Source: Coriobacteriia bacterium (lineage in GTDB: Bacteria; Actinomycetota; Coriobacteriia; Coriobacteriales; UBA8131). From it: a stretch of DNA of 64,000 bases. The stretch lies in assembly GCA_009784945.1 (NCBI GenBank), contig WQXH01000001.1, forward strand, positions 87,257 through 151,256, given 5' to 3'. Both the position numbers and the translations under genes were made by a program. The notes below the pieces were generated by a model, which searched no databases, was not told the origin of the DNA, and was given only the letters and a program-made list of their open reading frames with translations. The first letter of the stretch is position 1. Each line of letters starts with the position of its first letter. Positions 36,960 through 45,334 of the stretch are shown piece by piece.

Positions 36960-37319
36960 ATGAGCAACAAGACGAGCAACGAGGAGCTCGGTAAACTGCT
37001 TGCGTTTGTTTACCTGGCTGAAAAGGGTATAAACATCATTGAAAAAAGCTGGAGTGATGGAGATTTACAGGTTGACGCAATCATAGAAGAAGACAAAGAC
37101 CTAGTGTTTATTCAGATAAGAACAAGCTGAATACCTGGTGAATTTCCCAGGACCAGCTTTACTAAAAAGAACCGCGAAGAAGTAGAAAAGGCGGCTATCG
37201 CATACCTAATGAGAAATAAAGTAGAGTCAAAAAAGGTGAGGTTTGACATCATCGACATAGCTATCACTGGTGAGCAGCAGTGTTTCCTCAGACACCATCG
37301 TGATGCATTTGCTGTGTGA
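36960..37319 (+). pseudogene. UPF0102/YraN-like ORF interrupted by one in-frame TGA (37128-37130)
   Basis: Translation: MSNKTSNEELGKLLAFVYLAEKGINIIEKSWSDGDLQVDAIIEEDKDLVFIQIRTS*IPGEFPRTSFTKKNREEVEKAAIAYLMRNKVESKKVRFDIIDIAITGEQQCFLRHHRDAFAV*, matching the YraN layout on both sides of the stop. Confidence 0.65.
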
Positions 37320-37325
37320 GCAAAA

Positions 37326-37344
37326 TTTATATTCAAGTTGAAAA
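37326..37344. promoter_or_regulatory. Degenerate operator-like element TTTATATTCAAGTTGAAAA
   Basis: Partial match to the 20-mer, immediately upstream of ATG 37354. Confidence 0.4.
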
Positions 37345-37353
37345 GGAGGCGTC

Positions 37354-37593
37354 ATGACCTACGTATTGAAAATCGAGTGTGTCGATTGTGGCACAACATT
37401 AGATGAAGGAAGTTTCGATTGCCTTGGTGAATTGATAGATTACGCCGAGTGTTCTGACATTCGGCACAGCAAGGACACTCACTGGCTTCATGTTTGTTCT
37501 GTTTGTATGGTCAACAGAAGAGTATCTAACACACTCGTGCGTACAGAGAGCCACGGTTGGAGGCGCTATGAAGAGGCGCAGTTCTTGTTATGA
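37354..37593 (+). CDS. Hypothetical Cys-rich small phage protein
   Basis: SD aaggaggcgtc; ECVDCGT...CSVCMVNRR. Confidence 0.6.
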   Translation: MTYVLKIECVDCGTTLDEGSFDCLGELIDYAECSDIRHSKDTHWLHVCSVCMVNRRVSNTLVRTESHGWRRYEEAQFLL

Positions 37594-37751
37594 GGACAAA
37601 GTTAACACTGGTGATAGCTCTGTTTGTACTAACAATATTTGCCATGCCGGTTCTTGCTTGCACTGTTGAACAAATAACCATGCCACCGACCAGGCTTGCC
37701 AAACCGGACTATCAACAACTACTAACAACAATAGGAAGGAGACCGCTATGA
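37590..37751 (+). CDS. 53-aa putative lipoprotein (not in supplied ORF track)
   Basis: MRTKLTLVIALFVLTIFAMPVLACTVEQITMPPTRLAKPDYQQLLTTIGRRPL*; ATGA overlaps with both neighbouring ORFs; signal peptide ending in lipobox-like VLAC. Confidence 0.65.
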   Translation: MRTKLTLVIALFVLTIFAMPVLACTVEQITMPPTRLAKPDYQQLLTTIGRRPL

Positions 37752-37990
37752 CAGTTCTAATACACACGGACAAGCCTGAAAGCTGCATTCATTGCACTTT
37801 CTATAGTAAGTATGATGAAAAGCTGTTCCGCTGCCACGCTATGCCGAAAAGAGAGGGGTGGTTTGCTCCGCACTTAGAATGTCTTTATTTTTTACCAAGC
37901 TGGTGCCCACTTATCGAGGTAAAAGCTGGCACAGTCCATGATGCAATCATGGGCGAGGTTACTGTCTGGGTGGAGGTGGCAGCATCATGA
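37748..37990 (+). CDS. Mini zinc-finger-like phage protein
   Basis: CIHCTFYSKYDEKLFRCHAM...WCPL. Confidence 0.65.
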   Translation: MTVLIHTDKPESCIHCTFYSKYDEKLFRCHAMPKREGWFAPHLECLYFLPSWCPLIEVKAGTVHDAIMGEVTVWVEVAAS

Positions 37991-38496
37991 GCATAACTAA
38001 GGAACTACGAAACTACGCGATGTCTATCAACAGCCCCGCTTTTCGCAAAACAATAAGTACCACTGCTGACCAGATTGACGAAGCCCACCAAAAAGTATTG
38101 GACGCTCAGTGGAGCAAAGCACTGGAAAGCCTCAGAGGCACCTTCGCGGAATCCCACATCGAGCTACCCAAAGACGCTAACGACAATCACATCAAGGCTG
38201 GGGACAGGATAAAAACTGGTGACTTTTCTTATACTGCTAACTTCGTTGGTCGTGACGCTGCCGGCAACGGTATCGTTGTAGAGACTGAACGTATGACATG
38301 GATGCCAAGCTTCAGCGTAACCCTTGACAAGCACGATTCTCAAGAGGCGATAGACGCAGATGCAGAGTTAGATTGGGTTGACTACCTTGAAAAACACAAC
38401 CTTGAGGACGTGCCAAGTGGTTGCGTGAAAGTGCAAATGCTCCACCTTCTCCGCCGCCAACGTGAATTGCTGGAGGGTGCTTATGTCGATTACTAA
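37987..38496 (+). CDS. Phage protein with 'MSITKELR...ADQIDEAH' N-terminal module
   Basis: N-terminal module shared with 38483-38782. Confidence 0.65.
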   Translation: MSITKELRNYAMSINSPAFRKTISTTADQIDEAHQKVLDAQWSKALESLRGTFAESHIELPKDANDNHIKAGDRIKTGDFSYTANFVGRDAAGNGIVVETERMTWMPSFSVTLDKHDSQEAIDADAELDWVDYLEKHNLEDVPSGCVKVQMLHLLRRQRELLEGAYVDY

Positions 38497-38782
38497 AGAG
38501 CTTAGAGAGTGGGGTTGGTGCAATCTTGATGTGATAGATAACAGAAAAAGTAGTCTTGTAGCCATTGCCGACCGCATAGATGAAGCGCATACCAATATGG
38601 GAGACAACATTGCTGAGCTAGCGAAGGAAAACGTCATACTATGTGAGGATGCGATGAAGTACCGCAACAAGGCTCTCAAGTACTGCTGCTATCAACGCAA
38701 GTGCAATTTCAGAGACATATGCGAGCACCCTGATGGTGAGTGGTGTGAGGATGTCGTTAAGGAGGTAGATAGCGATGTCTGA
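38483..38782 (+). CDS. Phage protein with 'MSITKELR...IADRIDEAH' module and C-terminal Cys motif
   Basis: ATG 38483; C-terminal CCYQRKCNFRDICEHPDGEWC. Confidence 0.65.
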   Translation: MSITKELREWGWCNLDVIDNRKSSLVAIADRIDEAHTNMGDNIAELAKENVILCEDAMKYRNKALKYCCYQRKCNFRDICEHPDGEWCEDVVKEVDSDV

Positions 38783-38969
38783 CGTATGCCACTGGACAGA
38801 AGAAGAAGATAGCAGCTATTGGGAAACTGATTGCGACCAAGCCTTCACGCTCATTGACGGCAAACCCAGCGACAACCTCATGGTTTACTGCTGCTATTGC
38901 GGCAACGAGCTGGAAGAAGTGCCGTACTCAGATATAGACGAAAGCGAGGTAGACAATGAGACCGATTGA
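38775..38969 (+). CDS. Phage zinc-ribbon mini-protein
   Basis: CHWTEEEDSSYWETDCDQAFTLIDGKP...YCCYCGNEL, a common phage C-W/CxxCG layout. Confidence 0.7.
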   Translation: MSDVCHWTEEEDSSYWETDCDQAFTLIDGKPSDNLMVYCCYCGNELEEVPYSDIDESEVDNETD

Positions 38970-39216
38970 TAGGGATAGGCTGCTGCGACATGTTGATTCA
39001 GAACTGTCAAGCGAGCATGAGGAATCCGAGTGGGACAAAGGGTACAACGATGCGCTTAATAACGTGAGAATGCTCATTGAGTATGGCAACCTCGACCTCG
39101 GCACCTGCGAGACGTGTAAACGCGCACAGAAGAGATTTGAACAGAGAGATAGATGCGAACGAACCGACATCTATTGCACAAGCATCAAATACTGCGGCCT
39201 ATGGGAGGAGCACTAA
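38956..39216 (+). CDS. Mini zinc-finger-like phage protein (CETC...IKYCG family)
   Basis: CETCKRAQKRFEQRDRCERTDIYCTSIKYCGLWEEH. Confidence 0.65.
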   Translation: MRPIDRDRLLRHVDSELSSEHEESEWDKGYNDALNNVRMLIEYGNLDLGTCETCKRAQKRFEQRDRCERTDIYCTSIKYCGLWEEH

Positions 39217-39283
39217 ATCTTATTATTAGAGCGCTGCAAGACGCTCAACTAACTTAATTAAACAAATATTGAAAGGATTTACC

Positions 39284-40564
39284 ATGGAACACAGACGTGT
39301 GATAGGTGAGCGCGAGCATGAGATTTTGCGCTCATATGACGTGAGAACGACTTACTCAAAAGTTTTTGCCGAGCTTGATGAAGTGTATGTGAAACGAGAA
39401 GAACTCTGGGGCTATGCTGGGTTCGAACACGGCACGATATATAACATCCCGCCGTTTATCAGTGAACTCGAAAAAAACGAGATAATGGAGATTGATGAAG
39501 ATACACCTAAACGCAGTAACTCGATGTTCGAGGTACGCATGGTTGCAGCTGACAAACTCATTGTTAAACTAGAAACCAAGTCGTACAGACTGAATTTTCA
39601 CCCAGGTGCGATAATCTCTGCTGCACAAAAGGCTGGCTCAAGTATCGGGAGTGAAAGATCAGGCTCAGTTTGTTGTTTTGGTTACGAAAAGGAGTACGAA
39701 GGAACTGCTCTGCAACTCGCTTTTGACCCTCATATAGCCGTCTTGGAGCCTCTTGACAATGAGGGAAGGAAGAAAACAGGCTTTCAAATGCTCTTCTTGG
39801 GAACAACAGGGCTTCATGCCTATGGGAACCTTTATAGAGGTAATGGTCACTGTATCGACAGGATGTCCACAGAACTCATAAGAGACATTTCTATGATCGA
39901 GCTTTCGGTGAAAGACCCTGATAATCATCTTGATGTTGATGTCGCAACGGCTTTGTGCCGTATCACTAGTATGGCCAACGCTTGGACTGTACACTTGGCT
40001 ACCTGTCTTCATCAACGCACAGACATCACACCAGGGCAACTTGTCTGCTGTGACGAAGATGTGTTTGACCTAGAGGAGTGGACTCCATTGGCAGGTAGAA
40101 ACAAGAGTAGCCACTGGGACGAGTATGGAGAGCAAATTGAAAACGAACATGACAGTATATTTATGTGCTATATGGACTCGCGCATTAGTGGTACGGGGAA
40201 TTGGAAGGCAAAAGAGATTTACAGGCCATTTTCCACTAGAGAAGTTCATGAATTGGTAGAGAAAACGCACTTGTTTTCTAGCTGGAAAAAATGTCCGAAC
40301 TGTGGCGAAATACTTACGCGAAAAGATAGGGAAGAAGTAAGATACACCATTGGAGAAAGTCTTGGTCTAGAAGGTATTTACTGCTCACTTCAGTGCGCTA
40401 TAGAGAGTGCTCACTATCACTGCACCAAATCAATGGCAGTGGGCGATGAAACAGTATCGCTTGTGAATGGAAAAATGGTTATAATCCCCGCTGTGGCTGA
40501 GAGACGCTGCCGACCGCGCCAAGCTGAAGGTGGTGAGGAAAGTGGACATCAAAGCGCTGCTTAA
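39284..40564 (+). CDS. Hypothetical phage protein with C-terminal zinc-binding motif
   Basis: Long ORF, SD 'gaaagg'; KKCPNCGEIL...GIYCSLQCAIES. Confidence 0.65.
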   Translation: MEHRRVIGEREHEILRSYDVRTTYSKVFAELDEVYVKREELWGYAGFEHGTIYNIPPFISELEKNEIMEIDEDTPKRSNSMFEVRMVAADKLIVKLETKSYRLNFHPGAIISAAQKAGSSIGSERSGSVCCFGYEKEYEGTALQLAFDPHIAVLEPLDNEGRKKTGFQMLFLGTTGLHAYGNLYRGNGHCIDRMSTELIRDISMIELSVKDPDNHLDVDVATALCRITSMANAWTVHLATCLHQRTDITPGQLVCCDEDVFDLEEWTPLAGRNKSSHWDEYGEQIENEHDSIFMCYMDSRISGTGNWKAKEIYRPFSTREVHELVEKTHLFSSWKKCPNCGEILTRKDREEVRYTIGESLGLEGIYCSLQCAIESAHYHCTKSMAVGDETVSLVNGKMVIIPAVAERRCRPRQAEGGEESGHQSAA

Positions 40565-41471
40565 AATGAGTCAACAAGAAATAAAAGACGCAGCTCTCGG
40601 CCTCAACGGAGCCAGAGAAATTGTCGGTTCTACAGGGAAATCATCAGTAATTGTTCAAGGTACAGTTCCATTTGTGCTAATGGCACACATGGATACCTAT
40701 TACTGCGATGAACCAAAGACAATCATTTACGAGAGAGGGAGATTGTCTGTTCCAAAAAACTCAGTAGCTGGGGTGGGAGGCGACGACCGCTGCGGTTGCT
40801 GGACACTTTTTAAAGCCGCTGACTGGGAGCGCTCTCCTACCCTGTTGTTTTGTGAAGATGAAGAGCTTTGTGGAACTGGCTCTTCTCCAGGACTACATTT
40901 GCATGATTGGTCTGAGTATAAATGTTTTGTTGAGGTTGATGGCCCTGGATATGGGGTTTTTTACTCCGGAAGCACGTCAAATTCGACTCTCGACAGCTTT
41001 ATGGAAAATGAGCTTGGCCTAACAAAGCAGCTAACGTCATATAACGATATAGCTGAAATATGCAGACCAGGAAACCCTCCAGGAATAACACTGGGAGCGG
41101 CTTACTACAACCAACATGACGCGTCCAGGGAGTGGATTTCTGAATTCGGGCTTGTAGTTCAGCTTGAAGTTCTCAAACAAATGGTTCGTGTAATCGGCCG
41201 CCTTGATTGGTCTGTAGTGCCTCAAGTGGCGAAATCACGTTGGAGGACTGGCTCATGTTACAGCGCCTATTCCCACGGCTTAGGACATGAAGGCGAAAGG
41301 GTAAAAGGTAAAAAACCAGAGTTGGGTGAGCAAGCTACTGTAAAGATAATCAATGAGCCGACAGAAAAGCACAGCTACGATTACGGAGCCATGGGCGAGT
41401 GTGAGCTTGCACCGTCATGCTCTGGCTGCAAGTGGGAAGAAGCATGTGGGTACGATATATATGCGGCGTAA
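40530..41471 (+). CDS. M20/M28/M42-like zinc metallopeptidase-fold protein encoded by the phage
   Basis: LMAHMDTYY, GVGGDDRCG, FCEDEELCGTGS, FVEVDGPG, YYNQHDAS: H-D-EE-D-H ligand order. Start GTG 40530 or ATG 40566. Confidence 0.65.
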   Translation: MVRKVDIKALLKMSQQEIKDAALGLNGAREIVGSTGKSSVIVQGTVPFVLMAHMDTYYCDEPKTIIYERGRLSVPKNSVAGVGGDDRCGCWTLFKAADWERSPTLLFCEDEELCGTGSSPGLHLHDWSEYKCFVEVDGPGYGVFYSGSTSNSTLDSFMENELGLTKQLTSYNDIAEICRPGNPPGITLGAAYYNQHDASREWISEFGLVVQLEVLKQMVRVIGRLDWSVVPQVAKSRWRTGSCYSAYSHGLGHEGERVKGKKPELGEQATVKIINEPTEKHSYDYGAMGECELAPSCSGCKWEEACGYDIYAA

Positions 41472-41538
41472 CAAATGAATAAGTACTGGTGTTTATTTAC
41501 TAGTGCGCATATACACGCAGATGGCTAGGTGTTTATGG

Positions 41539-41544
41539 TATAAT
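41539..41544 (+). promoter_or_regulatory. -10-like TATAAT upstream of 41623 gene
   Basis: gtgtttatggTATAATatctacatgg in an intergenic gap. Confidence 0.45.
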
Positions 41545-41622
41545 ATCTACATGGAAGGAGCGACTAACACACTAGGCATCTAGCTTTTATTTATCATTTA
41601 AAAACAATAGAAAGGAGCCAAG

Positions 41623-42063
41623 ATGGCGCAAGCAGTAGTGGTACAAGGTGAAACATACGATGAAATAAGAACTCTCCTAAGCTTTATCTCAAATGGGCTT
41701 GACTCATACAATGCAGAGGAGGACTTGTGCGACCCAACCAAAGAGCCTGATTACGCTGATAAGTCTGGAACAGACCTATATGACGAGTTGTACGAGGAAG
41801 GTAAAGATGAACGATTCAGCACAGCCAAGAATGCAGAAAGAGCATTTATTAAGGTTCTTGATGATCTGAGGTTAAACGTGATTGAAGAAGGTGACGACTA
41901 CATAACAGTCGAGACAAAAGACATTGAGCCGCTCACTCAACTCGAGCTGCAAGAGCTACTCCAAGCTTCATGGAACTATCGTTCGACAGTTTCCAGGGAA
42001 TTCCGTTATGATTCACCAAGGCTAAGTTACAAAATACGGAGAGCAGCCGACCAAGTAGATTAG
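41623..42063 (+). CDS. Hypothetical acidic phage protein
   Basis: SD agaaaggagccaag upstream of ATG. Confidence 0.6.
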   Translation: MAQAVVVQGETYDEIRTLLSFISNGLDSYNAEEDLCDPTKEPDYADKSGTDLYDELYEEGKDERFSTAKNAERAFIKVLDDLRLNVIEEGDDYITVETKDIEPLTQLELQELLQASWNYRSTVSREFRYDSPRLSYKIRRAADQVD

Positions 42064-42093
42064 TATCCAATTCTTCGAGCGAGAGGTTTAAAA

Positions 42094-42342
42094 ATGGTAA
42101 AAAATATCATAACTGACGAAGACTTTGAACTTCGAGAATTCGCAGAAGCTAACGGGCTAAGAGACGTGGTAATCGCTCGTGACAGAAAGTACGCCACAAT
42201 TCGACAAACACCAGATGCTAGGAGATTTGTAATCTACATCGGCAGGTCATACCGAGGCTGGTCAAAAGAATACGAAGTTGCTATAAGGAAAGCTAAGGAG
42301 CTACTTGCAGTCATGTCTGGTGATAAATATGTCGCCGCGTAA
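42094..42342 (+). CDS. Hypothetical phage protein
   Basis: ORF in co-directional operon context. Confidence 0.5.
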   Translation: MVKNIITDEDFELREFAEANGLRDVVIARDRKYATIRQTPDARRFVIYIGRSYRGWSKEYEVAIRKAKELLAVMSGDKYVAA

Positions 42343-42367
42343 GACAAAACCAATTAAAGGTCAACAA

Positions 42368-43885
42368 ATGACCACGTTTGAGTCAAATCCAGTTAAGCAA
42401 AGACTACTTGCTATTCTTAGTTACGATTGGAGGCGACTCCCTTATCGAGTCGCATCGTCATTTGAACACGACATGGCACGTATCTGCTGGACTGACAGCA
42501 AAAACTTATATTACGGAACAGGGAACCCAGATGCACCAATTGCCACCGAGCCTCTTGACTGCCTACAAGGGCTCATGACAAAGATGCCTAGGGCGATTTA
42601 TCGAGGAGACTTGACCTTTTATCCAATAAAGAAAAAGACAGAGCACGGCGCTGTGAAGCTACAACCGCAGCTGCTGGACAACGCTTACTTGGAATTTTTC
42701 TACGATATTCTAGCAGGGACTCTTGGAGTCTATGCGGGGATGAGAAAGCCAGAGCTTTGGAGACGTATAGGGAGGTTAACGGGAAGAATAGAAAGCATCG
42801 AAGATTTTTATGGTGTTTCAGGAGGTAAGCAACTTGCTGGAATATATCAGATATTCATGGACATGCTCACGCTTAGCCCAGAACTTGCACCAATGGAGGT
42901 CTGCTCAGCTGTTGCTATTGGCAACACGCTTTATGGCGGCCTTCTCAGAGAAGAGTTAACGGACAAAATGATTCCAAAGCACATCATACCAAGCACCACA
43001 TTTAACCTCAAGAAAGCTGAAGCGTTCTTTGACCTGGTTTGCCCAGACGAAGACAGCCGCCACAACCTCATACTAGCGACAGTATATCCATACTACAAAA
43101 GAGGTAACGAGAAATTCTTTGTCCTCAAAGGCGCTGGTGGCTCCGGCAAATCAAGCTACATTGAGCACTTTGAATGTTTACTTGGTGACAAGTATTCCGT
43201 CACGGACTTTTCTGGTTTGTCCTCTCAAGGTCATGAAAGGTATCAGGCAAACGCACGGCTGCAAAACAAATTGGTGCTACATGCTCCTGAAAGTAAAATG
43301 TCTGGCGCCGACAAATTCATGTCTGAGTTAAAGAAACTGGCTACAGGAGATAAGTTCATAGGCAGAACCATTGGTGTCAATGCACATGATTTCATCCCTG
43401 ATGGTGTTCTTTATGTTGACACCAACGAAAAGGTAGCACTGGACAATAGCGATGCAATACTGAGGAGAAAAGTTGGAATTACCTTCTCAGAGAGAGGTTT
43501 TGCCAAGTTTGAGTTCGCTCCTTACTACAAGTGGTTACGATCTGTGACTGGTGCAGCGAGTCTATTTTTATATGCCTACAACTATTACCTTGAAGACTGT
43601 GGCGGTATATTTGAATTTAATCAAATCGACCTAAACGACAAAGAAGACTTTCCACCTGTACTTGAAGACGCAACGTATCGTCTCATGGCAAAGTATGATT
43701 TGAGGCACGGCGCATACATACATGGAACAGAAGTAAGAGAGGTCGCAAGGTTTGAGAAGACACGCTGGTTTAATTACTACGGCCTTAGCTCAAAGCCGAT
43801 GCGTTTTGAAGGAGGCATTTCAAGGGTTATTGCTGTCACTGACCATGATGTGTTTAGGACGAGAATGAAAGAAGAGGGACTATGA
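42368..43885 (+). CDS. SF3/D5-like phage replicative helicase
   Basis: FFVLKGAGGSGKSSYIEHFECLLGDKYSVTDF Walker A; GVLYVDTNEKVALDNSDAILRRKVGI. ATG 42368 has SD aaagg; the listed start is 42305. Confidence 0.8.
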   Translation: MTTFESNPVKQRLLAILSYDWRRLPYRVASSFEHDMARICWTDSKNLYYGTGNPDAPIATEPLDCLQGLMTKMPRAIYRGDLTFYPIKKKTEHGAVKLQPQLLDNAYLEFFYDILAGTLGVYAGMRKPELWRRIGRLTGRIESIEDFYGVSGGKQLAGIYQIFMDMLTLSPELAPMEVCSAVAIGNTLYGGLLREELTDKMIPKHIIPSTTFNLKKAEAFFDLVCPDEDSRHNLILATVYPYYKRGNEKFFVLKGAGGSGKSSYIEHFECLLGDKYSVTDFSGLSSQGHERYQANARLQNKLVLHAPESKMSGADKFMSELKKLATGDKFIGRTIGVNAHDFIPDGVLYVDTNEKVALDNSDAILRRKVGITFSERGFAKFEFAPYYKWLRSVTGAASLFLYAYNYYLEDCGGIFEFNQIDLNDKEDFPPVLEDATYRLMAKYDLRHGAYIHGTEVREVARFEKTRWFNYYGLSSKPMRFEGGISRVIAVTDHDVFRTRMKEEGL

Positions 43886-44559
43886 TAGAGCAAATGAAAG
43901 GGTTCAGAACGCACAATAAAGTGCCTTGCGAGGAGTGGAGGAGTGGGGCTAACAGAAGCCCTGTCGAACTACTGTTTCACGGCGGTGCTGCTCAGGTCGG
44001 AATAGTTCCGGCAGAGCACGGCTGCGTTGTTCTTGATGTTGACGTTAAGGGAGAAGTAGATGGCACAAAGAGTATCTCAAAACTTCCTGAACTACCGAAC
44101 ACCTTACGGTATAAAACAGCGAGTGGAGGCTGGCATGTTTGGTACAAGGTGCCAAGCGACATAGTTATCCCACAAAGAAAGCTGACTGCTGGCGTTGATG
44201 TTCGCTATGCGGACGGCTATGTGTGCGTTGGCGCAGACTATGAAGTCCTCAGTAAGCATTACATTGCAACTGCCCCTGGCTTTCTTGTCAGCATGTTGAC
44301 TTTAGTGAAGCCAAAAAAGGCGTATCCATCAAAACGCACAGCAAGCTCAAGCATGTGCTATAACCTCTCCCCTCTCCCGAAAGGGAACAGAAACAACATG
44401 CTTTACTCTTGGGGCTATGGCCTGCTGAATGGAGTTGAAAAAGGGGAATTGTCAATACAGGACTTGTCAGAGTTAGTGCATCTAAGGGGCAGAATATCTG
44501 GACTTCCTTATCAGGAATGTCAGACTGTTCTTAGTTCGCTTTTGGCAAGCAGGAAATAG
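43882..44559 (+). CDS. Bifunctional DNA primase/polymerase (PrimPol) domain protein
   Basis: GCVVLDVDVKGEVDG, LRYKTASGGWHVWYKVP; ATGA overlap with the helicase gene. Confidence 0.8.
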   Translation: MIEQMKGFRTHNKVPCEEWRSGANRSPVELLFHGGAAQVGIVPAEHGCVVLDVDVKGEVDGTKSISKLPELPNTLRYKTASGGWHVWYKVPSDIVIPQRKLTAGVDVRYADGYVCVGADYEVLSKHYIATAPGFLVSMLTLVKPKKAYPSKRTASSSMCYNLSPLPKGNRNNMLYSWGYGLLNGVEKGELSIQDLSELVHLRGRISGLPYQECQTVLSSLLASRK

Positions 44560-44561
44560 TA

Positions 44562-44768
44562 ATGAAAGAAAGGAGGACTATGACCGAAAGAGTCCCACCA
44601 TTGGAAGAGAGAGCTTACTGTGTAAAAGCCCTCAAGGAAAAACAAGGAGAAGACGGAAGTTGGAACGTTGGCCCATACCAAACAGGTCTCTACAACGGGC
44701 TTGAGCTGGCTGATGCAATTCTGGACGACCGTGACCCTGAGTTTAAAGAGCTTGAAAAGGAGGATTAA
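44562..44768 (+). CDS. Hypothetical small phage protein
   Basis: Short ORF between PrimPol and YqaJ genes. Confidence 0.5.
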   Translation: MKERRTMTERVPPLEERAYCVKALKEKQGEDGSWNVGPYQTGLYNGLELADAILDDRDPEFKELEKED

Positions 44769-45334
44769 TGAGGGACTACATCGGCTCTGCTGATGCTTAC
44801 AACATCTACATTGGAAGCTATGACTCGCTAATCAAATCAAAGCTAGCTGACAGTGGCTATATGAGTGATGAAATGATTCGCGGTATTAGACTCGAAAGAG
44901 ACATCATAGAGCAGTTTTGTCTCGCAGAAGAGCATGAAGAGGTAGAGCTGCAAGTAAGCATCAAAAGAGATTATTGCAGAGCAACGCTTGATGGCCTGAT
45001 TCGCAGCGCAAGCCTTGTTATAGAAGCCAAGACATCCAAGTATGATTGTCCTTTAAATCTCATGAAGGATTACCCAAGGTACTATTACCAGGTACAATGG
45101 CAACTGTGGCTGCTTGGGTTAGAAGAGAAAGTCGAGCCGTTCGGTGTTCTGCTTTGGTGCAAGTGCCCTCAAATCGACAGTGGCAAAAGCCCTTATGACG
45201 AAGAGGGGCACCTTGACATTACCGTAATTAAAATTGCTCCAGATGCAAGTGTCCATGAAGTGTTTGAAAAAAACTCTAGGGAGTTTTGGGTTAAGTGGAG
45301 GGAGGCAAAAGTTGGTACCAAAAGAGGCAATTAA
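44768..45334 (+). CDS. YqaJ-like viral recombinase/exonuclease
   Basis: RGIRLERDIIEQF, RATLDGLI, LVIEAKTSK, YYYQVQWQLWLLG (PD-(D/E)XK). Confidence 0.82.
   Translation: MRDYIGSADAYNIYIGSYDSLIKSKLADSGYMSDEMIRGIRLERDIIEQFCLAEEHEEVELQVSIKRDYCRATLDGLIRSASLVIEAKTSKYDCPLNLMKDYPRYYYQVQWQLWLLGLEEKVEPFGVLLWCKCPQIDSGKSPYDEEGHLDITVIKIAPDASVHEVFEKNSREFWVKWREAKVGTKRGN

Noticed and set aside
36960-37319. Global UGA reassignment in the phage
   Set aside because: Other phage ORFs end at TGA with tightly overlapping starts (e.g. ATGA at 37590-37593 and 37748-37751), so TGA acts as a normal stop; the YraN-like TGA is a local event.
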